64,000 nt of DNA from Acetitomaculum ruminis DSM 5522 (GTDB lineage: Bacteria; Bacillota; Clostridia; Lachnospirales; Lachnospiraceae): the NCBI RefSeq assembly GCF_900112085.1, contig NZ_FOJY01000008.1, positions 68,119-132,118 on the forward strand, written 5' to 3'. Shown here one piece after another: positions 42,690 to 49,702 of this stretch. A program made the translations under genes and the position numbers. The notes below the pieces were generated by a model. That model searched no databases. It saw nothing but the letters and a program-made list of their open reading frames with translations, and was not told where the DNA came from. The number at the start of each line of letters is the position of its first letter. Positions within the stretch are counted from its first letter, which is position 1.

Positions 42690-43109
42690 ATGACAGCAGA
42701 ACAATTATGGAAACAATCAGGATTAACAGGTGAATATGAAGCGTGGGCATTTTCTGATGCCCCAGATAAATTGGCAGCACTTGTGTGCGAAGGAACAAAA
42801 ACAGCAACATGTTCATCCTACGACATGTATGCAGTAGAAAATGAACCAATTCCAAAGGTTGGAGAGTACAGCATTATTCTTGATTCTAATGACAATGCAG
42901 TTTGTATTGTGCGCACAACTAAGATTACAATTTGTCCTTTTAAGGATGTAACTGCAGAGCATGCATATAAGGAGGGCGAAGGCGATAGAAGCCTTGATTA
43001 TTGGCGTCAGGTTCATAAAGAATTCTTGGAGAGCGAACTTGAATCAATAGATATGGCTTTCAGCGAAGATGCAAAAGTTATTTGTGAGGAGTTTGAATTG
43101 ATAAAATAA
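42690..43109 (+). CDS. ASCH domain protein (PUA-like fold)
   Basis: 139 aa, ASCH domain with LVCEGTKTATCSS near residues 30-42, PKVGEYSIILDSNDNAVCIV and GEGDRSLDYWRQVHKEFL. ASCH domains bind RNA or nucleotides; some hydrolyse N4-acetylcytidine. GGAAGGAAATATAAA precedes the ATG. Probably in one transcript with the GNAT gene. Confidence 0.85.
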   Translation: MTAEQLWKQSGLTGEYEAWAFSDAPDKLAALVCEGTKTATCSSYDMYAVENEPIPKVGEYSIILDSNDNAVCIVRTTKITICPFKDVTAEHAYKEGEGDRSLDYWRQVHKEFLESELESIDMAFSEDAKVICEEFELIK

Positions 43110-43142
43110 TGCTTATAATCTCTGAAGGAGTATTCAGTATAA

Positions 43143-43625
43143 ATGGACAGATCAGAATTTGATAACATAAAGGATTTTGAAGAATTCAGTAAGTATTATT
43201 GGTATAGGGATGAACTAATAAAAATATGTAAGGCTCGTGGTTTAAAAGCTCCAAGTAGTAAGGTACAATTGAACGCAGTTATTAAAGCTTATTTTTCAGG
43301 AGAGAAGATTTTACCTGCTAAGAAAGTCGCAAGACAAAAAAAGAAGGCTGTAGTTACAAATCTTACTCTAGATACAGGATTGATCGAGTGTGGGTTTAAT
43401 TGCGGCAACAGATTTAGAGAATTTTTTAGACAACAAACTGGGAAAGAAAGTTTTAGTTTCAAGGTAGATATGGTTGCTACTGCAAAAGCAGTAAAGGAAA
43501 ATGGTGATGAAAGCTTTACATTTGGTGATTTGCTAGATGTCTATTATGGTAAAAAATTGTATGTTGTTTTATTTGAATTTTTTTGGATTAATTTTCAGCA
43601 CAAAAAAAGAAGAGAGAATATATAA
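43143..43625 (+). CDS. SAP-domain protein with altered C-terminus
   Basis: 160 aa. N-terminal SAP-like helix pair (YYWYRDELIKICKARGLKAPSSKVQLNAVI) implies DNA or RNA binding; relatives carry a DUF6434-like stretch ending around LLDVYYGKK and then a conserved tail. Here the tail reads KLYVVLFEFFWINFQHKKRR, unlike the family, so a frameshift or truncation near 43555 is likely. Confidence 0.65.
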   Translation: MDRSEFDNIKDFEEFSKYYWYRDELIKICKARGLKAPSSKVQLNAVIKAYFSGEKILPAKKVARQKKKAVVTNLTLDTGLIECGFNCGNRFREFFRQQTGKESFSFKVDMVATAKAVKENGDESFTFGDLLDVYYGKKLYVVLFEFFWINFQHKKRRENI

Positions 43626-43644
43626 AATAATAGGTTTTTATTTA

Positions 43645-43670
43645 GGCGAAGAGAAATCTCCGCTTTTTTT
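43645..43670 (+). terminator. Terminator after the SAP-domain gene
   Basis: GGCGAAGAG-AAAT-CTCCGC followed by TTTTTTT. Confidence 0.6.
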
Positions 43671-43676
43671 GTATAG

Positions 43677-43725
43677 TTGATAAAAACAAATATTATTGAT
43701 ACAATAAAACCACACAATGCGTGGT
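43677..43725 (+). promoter_or_regulatory. Promoter with AACCACACAATGCGTGGT operator
   Basis: TTGATA (43677-43682), 17 bp, TACAAT (43700-43705), then AACCACACAATGCGTGGT (43708-43725), an ACCAC...GTGGT inverted repeat. Likely bound by the HTH protein encoded next. Confidence 0.65.
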
Positions 43726-43740
43726 ACACAGGAGGCTATT

Positions 43741-43992
43741 ATGGGAGATAAAAAGGAAGAATTAAAAAATCAAATAGAAACCTTGAAGAATATTAGAACG
43801 GATTTGGGGCTTAATCGTAAACAGTTTTCCGAATATATGGATATTCCGATTCGTACATTAGAGGAATGGGAAGCCGGAAGAAGAAAGATGCCGGACTACG
43901 TTTTGAGATTGATATTGTATTATTCAAAAATGGAAAAGATTTTGGATGATAGGGGAAGTGTAAGGAGGGAGGATATAGATGGAGCAGAATAA
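43741..43992 (+). CDS. Small HTH regulator (antitoxin-like)
   Basis: 83 aa from ATG 43741 (CAGGAGG upstream; the frame from 43717 would begin inside the operator). HTH region NRKQFSEYMDIPIRTLEEWEAGRRKMP, similar to antitoxin-type XRE proteins. Its stop overlaps the RhuM start by 14 bp, so it was coupled to that now broken gene. Probably autoregulated through the operator at 43708. Confidence 0.82.
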   Translation: MGDKKEELKNQIETLKNIRTDLGLNRKQFSEYMDIPIRTLEEWEAGRRKMPDYVLRLILYYSKMEKILDDRGSVRREDIDGAE

Positions 43993-44216
43993 TGAAATTG
44001 TTTTATTTGAAACATCTGATAAGGAAGTGACTTTGTCTGTGCCGATGGATGGAGATACGGTATGGCTTTCACAAGCTCAGATGACAGAATTGTTTAATGT
44101 GGATAGAATAGTAATTACGAGGCATGTAAATAATATTTTTAAGGAGAAAGAATTGATTCGAGAAAGCAATGTGCAAAAAATGCACATTGCAAATGCGGAT
44201 CGACCAGTCCAGTTTT
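43979..44216 (+). pseudogene. RhuM-family protein, N-terminal fragment
   Basis: Same family start as the RhuM-Fic protein at 24900 (IVLFETSDKEVTLSVPMDGD, WLSQAQMTELFNVDR) and reads HIANADRPVQFY, where relatives continue NLDVIISVGYR; here it jumps to unrelated sequence. Confidence 0.8.
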
Positions 44217-44597
44217 ATAGCAGAGGAGAAAATCGAAGAGGCGAAGAAGGAAACTGCTCATATTATAGAAGAGGCGCATGCGAAAGTGGATGGTATTCTT
44301 GAAAAGATAAACCGTCGTCTGGGACTGATACCCAAAAAGGACATTGAAGACAAAAGGTTACAACTGGTTGAGTATTACAATGATTGTAAACCGTATCTTA
44401 CGGACGATATGAAGAGAGCTATCAATGCTGAGGATATCACGGCGTTTGGAGATATGGTCAGCGCAATGCGTTCATATAATCCTGATAACACTGTGGCAAG
44501 AAGTGATCCGGGATGGAACGAACTGTTTTCTTTTGAAATCAAGTTCAAGGAATATCTCGAAATGAAAAATAAAAATGTGAAAACTAAGGATGTTTAG
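44217..44597 (+). pseudogene. C-terminal fragment of an unknown protein fused behind RhuM fragment
   Basis: About 125 codons in a different frame: IAEEKIEEAKKETAHIIEE coiled-coil, then NRRLGLIPKKDIEDKRLQLV and DPGWNELFSFEIKFKEYLEM. No family recognised and no start of its own; it looks like the tail of another gene brought in by deletion. Confidence 0.5.
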
Positions 44598-44675
44598 AGG
44601 GAGTTGGAACAGCCGGAGCGAGTTCGTGGACAGAGAAGATGAGGTGATAAATATAGAAAAAATACGGTATGTATT

Positions 44676-44724
44676 ACTCCTATATATTGACATACTCCTA
44701 ATTTATGATAAAATTTAGGAGTAT
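44676..44724 (+). promoter_or_regulatory. Fic promoter with ATACTCCTAA palindrome
   Basis: TTGACA (44687-44692), 16 bp, TAAAAT (44709-44714), overlapped by ATACTCCTAA (44692-44701)...TTAGGAGTAT (44715-44724). A further CTCCTA half site is at 44676. The same half sites recur downstream of the gene. Confidence 0.65.
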
Positions 44725-44742
44725 AGAAAGGAATAGGGGAAT

Positions 44743-45840
44743 ATGCGAGAATTTGACTATAAAAAGTATAAGGAATACCGCTGGGATAATGAAATACTGA
44801 ATTACCTTTCACAGATTCATGAGTATAAAGGGAAGCAGGAACTGTTTCTACGCCAAAAACCTGTCGAAATGGAGAAACTTGTTGATGTGGCCAAAGTACA
44901 ATCTATTGAGTCTTCAAATAGGATTGAGGGAATTATTACTACAGCAACAAGAATCGGTCAGATTGCAAAAGAAAAAACAACTCCCAAGAATCGTGATGAG
45001 AGGGAAATAGCCGGATACAGGGATGTATTAAATACGATTCATGAGAATTATGAATATATCCCTATCAATGGAAATATTATCCTTCAATTGCACAGAGATT
45101 TGATGCAGTATGCTGAAACCGGAAATGGTGGCAGATATAAGATAACCCAAAATTATCTTAAGGAAACAAAGGAGGATGGGTCTGAGGTGATTCGGTTTAC
45201 ACCCGTTCCACCCTACGAAACAGAGCCTTGCATTGATGCGATTTGTGAGAATTATAATTTTATGATGGAAGATACATCAGTGAACCCATTGCTGATTATA
45301 CCTGTATTTCTACATGATTTTCTTTGCATCCATCCTTTTAATGATGGTAATGGGAGAATGAGTAGGCTTATGACGCTCTTACTCTTATATAAATCAGGAT
45401 ATCTTGTCGTAAAGTATATTAGTATTGAGAAGCATATTGAAAAGACGAAGGATGCTTATTATGACGCATTGGAGGCTTCGTCATCAGGATGGCATGAAGA
45501 AGATGAAGATCCTTCGATTTTTGTAAAATATATGCTTGGTGTTATACTTGCGTGCTATCGGGAATTTGAGAGTAGGGTAAATATTTTAAGTGATACTACC
45601 ATTATATCTGAAACGGCGGATGGGAAGAAAAAGGTAATCACCATCAAGAGTAAAGCTTATGATATTGTAAAAGCGTCTGTCGATACAAAAATAGGTAAGT
45701 TTACAAAACGAGAAATTGTTAATATATGTCCAAGTATAAGTGAAAAATCAGTAGAAGCAGCAATAAAGAAACTTATGGATGAAGGGTACATTAAAAAATA
45801 TGGATCAGGGAAGAATACTTTTTATGCCAAAGTATTCTAA
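44743..45840 (+). CDS. Fic family protein, class II, with C-terminal winged helix
   Basis: 365 aa, paralogue of the protein at 26620: inhibitory S58-N-R-I-E62-G63, Fic motif HPFNDGNGR at 197-205, and C-terminal winged helix (KREIVNICPSISEKSVEAAIKKLMDEG). All catalytic residues present. GGAATAGGGGAAT precedes the ATG. Its promoter and the leader of the next gene share CTCCTA/TAGGAG half sites, which suggests autoregulation through the winged helix. Confidence 0.92.
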   Translation: MREFDYKKYKEYRWDNEILNYLSQIHEYKGKQELFLRQKPVEMEKLVDVAKVQSIESSNRIEGIITTATRIGQIAKEKTTPKNRDEREIAGYRDVLNTIHENYEYIPINGNIILQLHRDLMQYAETGNGGRYKITQNYLKETKEDGSEVIRFTPVPPYETEPCIDAICENYNFMMEDTSVNPLLIIPVFLHDFLCIHPFNDGNGRMSRLMTLLLLYKSGYLVVKYISIEKHIEKTKDAYYDALEASSSGWHEEDEDPSIFVKYMLGVILACYREFESRVNILSDTTIISETADGKKKVITIKSKAYDIVKASVDTKIGKFTKREIVNICPSISEKSVEAAIKKLMDEGYIKKYGSGKNTFYAKVF

Positions 45841-45842
45841 TT

Positions 45843-45886
45843 CTCCTATTTATTCAACGATAATAGGATAAAAATGGGGATAGGAG
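45843..45886 (+). promoter_or_regulatory. CTCCTA/TAGGAG half sites between Fic and the truncated nuclease gene
   Basis: CTCCTA (45843-45848), TAGGAT (45864-45869) and TAGGAG (45881-45886), the same words as in the Fic promoter. Confidence 0.45.
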
Positions 45887-45927
45887 AAAAACATGAAGTA
45901 TATTATTAAGATAGGGAGGATGGCAAA

Positions 45928-46224
45928 ATGCCTTTAAGAACAGAGGATCAGGTTAGAAATGAAGCAGGTATAACACTTGGGTTTATAGATGCAAGCGGAA
46001 ATAATGTTGATACATCTGAGTATCTATCAGGAGTTGGGCAACTTACGACATTTATTCAATTAGGCTCAAGGCTCGGTACTACTGATTTTGCAGGAATAAG
46101 TGATAAACCTGATGGGTGGCTTATGCCGTTTAATCAGAATGGAGTTGCGATCGTTCTTGAAACCAAATCAGAAAAGGAAGATATTTCAAAGAAAAAATGG
46201 GAGAAAGAACTCAAAAAAAACTGA
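45928..46224 (+). pseudogene. Restriction-type PD-(D/E)XK protein, N-terminal fragment
   Basis: 98 aa with PDGWLMP ... VAIVLETK, the PD-(D/E)XK core of restriction/modification proteins. The frame ends at a TGA formed by the inverted repeat of the inserted element at 46222, and nothing homologous continues beyond it, so the gene is truncated. GGGAGGATGGCAAAATG supplies a good start. Confidence 0.65.
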
Positions 46225-46334
46225 TGCTGTATCATAGTGTTTCTGATTTCGTGCCATTAAAAGCACCTCCTTTTCCTCGTACTATATATCATCATATACG
46301 AGTATAAAGTGTCAACAATTATGATACAGCATCA
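46222..46334. mobile_element. 113-bp element with 15-bp perfect terminal inverted repeats
   Basis: TGATGCTGTATCATA (46222-46236) and TATGATACAGCATCA (46320-46334). Inside, on the minus strand, TTGACA, a CTCGTA/TACGAG palindrome, AAAAGGAGG and an ATG (46257) reading MARNQKHYDTAS across the terminal repeat. It separates two unrelated truncated genes. MITE-like, or the residue of a larger element. Confidence 0.6.
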
Positions 46335-46336
46335 CA

Positions 46337-46596
46337 GGACGAGGATTTGCAGTTGTTGCAGAAGAAATCAGTAATCTGGCGGATAATTCCAAGAATCTTG
46401 CAAGTGCAATTCGAGCAGAGATGGATGTTCTTTTGTCAGAGTCCGGTTCTGCGGTAGAAATGGCAAATGCAGTGCGAAAAGAAAATGAGCAGCAGTGGAA
46501 CAGCTTTCTGCAACAGTTACTTTCCTGGCCGGAGCAGCAGATTCCTTGAAACAAATATCGGATAAGTTATATAAAGATATGGAATTTTTTAAGTAA
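46337..46596 (+). pseudogene. Methyl-accepting chemotaxis protein, C-terminal fragment
   Basis: GRGFAVVAEEISNLADNS is the hallmark of the MCP signalling tip; then AIRAEMDVLLSESGSAV, a frameshift near 46497, and VEQLSATVTFLAGAADSLKQ to DMEFFK and TAA. The N-terminal two thirds is missing. It closes the accessory region on the right. Confidence 0.8.
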
Positions 46597-46623
46597 GCAA
46601 GAAAGAGGATTTGATTTTTGGAC

Positions 46624-46650
46624 CGTGATGAGGCAAATCACGATTCTTTT
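46624..46650 (+). terminator. Terminator after the chemoreceptor remnant
   Basis: CGTGAT-N7-ATCACG followed by ATTCTTTTT. Confidence 0.65.
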
Positions 46651-46675
46651 TACTGACTTATGTTAATTTGCTTTT

Positions 46676-47575
46676 TTAATGAAGATTTTTGGTAATACCC
46701 AAACTTTCTTCAAACTTCTCAAATCCAATTCTTTCTATAACACTTTCAAGTCTTTCTTTACTTTCACCATTTTTTCTGTAAAAATCAAGAATTTTTTCTA
46801 TTAGGGAATAAACCTCTTCTTCTTTGGTATAAATGACATTTAAAGGCTTTCCTATGGTGGTCTTTTTACCCCAGCGGCCACCTACAAAAACCTTATATCC
46901 ATATTTTCCCTGTGTGAAAATATCAAAATTGCATTTTTCTCTGCAAAGGCCACAGTTTATACATTTAGTTCTGTCTATTTCAATCTTTTTATCCACAAGT
47001 TTTGGGGCAGAAACCGGACAGACTTTTTCTATATTACATTTTTTACATCCACGGCAATCTTCGGAAATATATTCCGGAATGAACGCCCCAACTATTCCTA
47101 TGTCATTCAAATTCGGTTTCATACAATTATTAGGACAGCCCCCGATTCCTATTTTAAATTTATGAGGCAAGTCTACATTATGCCATCCTTCATAGAACCT
47201 TTTATGTATTTCCTCAGAAATTTTAAATGAATCCAAGAGGCCATATTGACATACTGTACCCTTACAGGAAGTAATCGGGCGAACTTTTGCCCCTGTACCT
47301 CCGGTATAAAGCCCTTCTTCTTTAATAAATTCAAGAAAGGCTTCTATTTTTTCATAAGGGATACCAAGTACTTCAACACATTGTCTGCTGGTAAAAGTAA
47401 CATTACCATTTCCAAATTTTTCTGCTGCCTTAGAGATTTTTTCAAGTTTATTTGCAGTAAGTTTTCCATTTACAGTAATTACTCTGGCAGAAAAACAATT
47501 AGTGCCTTTATTATTTAAAAACCCTAAACCTTTTAATCTTTTAATTTCATCATTATTGATTTTTGGCTCTGACAT
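46676..47575 (-). CDS. Siroheme/4Fe-4S nitrite-sulfite reductase-like protein (AsrC-like)
   Basis: 299 aa. Ferredoxin-like half domain (about 1-70), then siroheme-[4Fe-4S] ligands CKGTVC and GCPNNC (about 104-155), then an inserted 2x[4Fe-4S] ferredoxin (CRGCKKCNIEKVCP, CINCGLCREKCNFD), then the C-terminal reductase part (YGYKVFVGGRWG). This layout is that of AsrC-like anaerobic sulfite reductase subunits. AsrA and AsrB are absent, so electron donor and substrate are open. ACTCC/GGAGTG upstream is the RBS. Confidence 0.85.
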   Translation of the reverse strand: MSEPKINNDEIKRLKGLGFLNNKGTNCFSARVITVNGKLTANKLEKISKAAEKFGNGNVTFTSRQCVEVLGIPYEKIEAFLEFIKEEGLYTGGTGAKVRPITSCKGTVCQYGLLDSFKISEEIHKRFYEGWHNVDLPHKFKIGIGGCPNNCMKPNLNDIGIVGAFIPEYISEDCRGCKKCNIEKVCPVSAPKLVDKKIEIDRTKCINCGLCREKCNFDIFTQGKYGYKVFVGGRWGKKTTIGKPLNVIYTKEEEVYSLIEKILDFYRKNGESKERLESVIERIGFEKFEESLGITKNLH

Positions 47576-47736
47576 TTTTATACACTCCTTTTTTATTGAT
47601 GTAAATTCTTCTATATGTACTGTTTATTGTAAAATAGATATGAGATAAAATAAAGATGTATGAGAAATTTTGATTGTATTCATAGTTGTTGCTGTCGTAG
47701 CTGAAATGTTTTGCAAAAGTAAAAAAAGGAGAAAGC

Positions 47737-48399
47737 ATGTTAGACATCATTATAGTAGAAGACAACAAGGAAATTGCAACTCTTTTATGCGATTTTTTAA
47801 GAAAAGATAATTATATCGTAAGCATAGCTGATTCCGGGGAAAAGGCTTTAGCATTATTTGAAAAATATGGAGCAAAACTAATTATTTTAGACATAATGCT
47901 TCCTGGAATGGATGGATTTGCAGTTTGTTCTAAAATTAGAGAAAGCTCAAATGCACATATTATTATAGCAAGTGCTAAAACCACCAAGGATGATAAGTTA
48001 AAGGGACTTGGCATCGGTGCTGACGACTACATAGAAAAGCCTTATGATATTGATATTTTATTAGCTAAGGTTAGAGGCATATTTAAAAGAAAATATGCCC
48101 TTGATAAAATCATTTCGGATGAAATCATGCTAAATACAATAACTAATACTATATATGTAAATGGTAACCAAATTGAGTCAACAATAAAGGAATTTGAATT
48201 ATTAAAACTTTTAGTTGAAAATAAAGGTGTAACGCTAAAAAAGGAGTATTTGTTTAATAATATTTGGGGGAGCGACAGCTTGTCAGAGCCCCAAACCCTT
48301 ACAGTGCATATTAAATGGTTAAGGAAAAAAATAGAGCCTGACCCTAGACATCCGAAGCATATTATTACAGAATGGGGAGTTGGATACCGCTTTGAATAA
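47737..48399 (+). CDS. OmpR-family response regulator (BceR-like)
   Basis: 220 aa: receiver with D8/D9 (VEDN), D52 (LIILDIMLPGMDG) and K101-region lysine in YIEKPYD; C-terminal winged helix (VNGNQIESTIKEFELLKLL ... VHIKWLRKKIEPD ... VGYRFE). Stop codon overlaps the kinase gene. With the kinase and the ABC genes it forms a Bce-type peptide-sensing and detoxification module. Confidence 0.92.
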   Translation: MLDIIIVEDNKEIATLLCDFLRKDNYIVSIADSGEKALALFEKYGAKLIILDIMLPGMDGFAVCSKIRESSNAHIIIASAKTTKDDKLKGLGIGADDYIEKPYDIDILLAKVRGIFKRKYALDKIISDEIMLNTITNTIYVNGNQIESTIKEFELLKLLVENKGVTLKKEYLFNNIWGSDSLSEPQTLTVHIKWLRKKIEPDPRHPKHIITEWGVGYRFE

Positions 48400-49615
48400 A
48401 TTTAAGAAAGTTAGAGTTGCTTTTGTTATTTCTCAATTATTGATTATTTTATTGGTTAATATCTTTGTTTTAAAAAATCAAACTGATGTAAAAAATCGAA
48501 GTTATTTAGTAGATGTAAAAAGAATAGTTGATTGCCTTAATAATGGGCAAAGTCTTGAAGATATAAACCTTGATGATTATAAATATATTATCAATATTAC
48601 ACCTTATATAAAGGGTGAACATATAAAAAATGAATATACAATAGAAGAAATTAATGGTGTACTCTACAAATTTGAATATATAAGAGATGAAAATGACAAA
48701 ATAATTCTAGTTATGAATTTGTCTCTTTTTGTTATGCTTATTTTTTCACTTTTCATATTGTTATATCTTGAAAAAAAGGTTATTAGGCCTTTTTCCAATA
48801 TTACTCATCTTCCAGGAGAGCTTGCAAAGGGAAATCTTGTCATTCCGATTTTAGAAGAAAAAAGTAAATTTTTTGGTAAATTTTTATGGGGCATGGACAT
48901 GCTAAGGCAAAAGCTTGAGGATGATAAAAAGAATGAATTAGAGCTTTTAAAGGATAGAAAAACTCTTGTTTTATCTTTGTCCCATGATATCAAAACTCCC
49001 CTTTGGGCAATCGATTTATATACTAAAGCTTTAATGAACAATCTATATGAAGATGAAAATAAGAAAAGACAAGCTCTTGTTGGTATAGAGAAAAACACAC
49101 TTGAAATAAAAAAATTCGTAAATGAAATTACAAACGCAACTAAAAATGACTTTTTGGCACTAAAGGTTAATAATGGTGAAGTTTATCTTTTTGATATTCT
49201 ATTAGAGATAAAAAATTATTATACTGCTAAAGCTAAGCTGTCATATACAAGCTTTACAATTGATAAAGTAAATAATTGTCTTGTTTATGGAGATAAGGAT
49301 AGAATTGTGGAGGTTATGCAAAATATTCTAGAAAATGCCATAAAGTACGGAGATGGCAAAGAAATCAGGATTTCCTTTGATGAAGAGGAGGACTGTCAGC
49401 TTATTACCATCTCAAATACAGGTAATACCTTAAAGAAAGAAGAAATGACAAATCTTTTTGAATCTTTTTACAGAGGAAGTAACAGTAAAAAGGTTTCGGG
49501 AAGTGGTCTTGGACTATACATTTGCAAGGAGTTAATGCATAAAATGGATGGAGATATTTTTGCTAAATCACAGTCAGGAATATTTAAAATCACTCTGGTT
49601 CTAAAAAAATATTAA
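48392..49615 (+). CDS. Sensor histidine kinase of the Bce-like system
   Basis: About 407 aa. Two TM segments (about 8-28 and 105-130) with a short extracellular loop, HAMP-like region, HisKA with H198 (LSLSHDIKTPL) and HATPase_c (GSGLGLYICKELM). The start is a TTG: 48392 has GGGGAG 12 nt upstream and overlaps the regulator stop; TTG 48380 is also possible but has no spacing to that RBS. Confidence 0.88.
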   Translation: MNKFKKVRVAFVISQLLIILLVNIFVLKNQTDVKNRSYLVDVKRIVDCLNNGQSLEDINLDDYKYIINITPYIKGEHIKNEYTIEEINGVLYKFEYIRDENDKIILVMNLSLFVMLIFSLFILLYLEKKVIRPFSNITHLPGELAKGNLVIPILEEKSKFFGKFLWGMDMLRQKLEDDKKNELELLKDRKTLVLSLSHDIKTPLWAIDLYTKALMNNLYEDENKKRQALVGIEKNTLEIKKFVNEITNATKNDFLALKVNNGEVYLFDILLEIKNYYTAKAKLSYTSFTIDKVNNCLVYGDKDRIVEVMQNILENAIKYGDGKEIRISFDEEEDCQLITISNTGNTLKKEEMTNLFESFYRGSNSKKVSGSGLGLYICKELMHKMDGDIFAKSQSGIFKITLVLKKY

Positions 49616-49702
49616 ATGGTTTGGAGTTAATTTTTGATTTAAGGATTATTTAATAATTTAAGTACTATATTAAATCCATCAAGCAAGGAAAGGATGCCGG
49701 AT

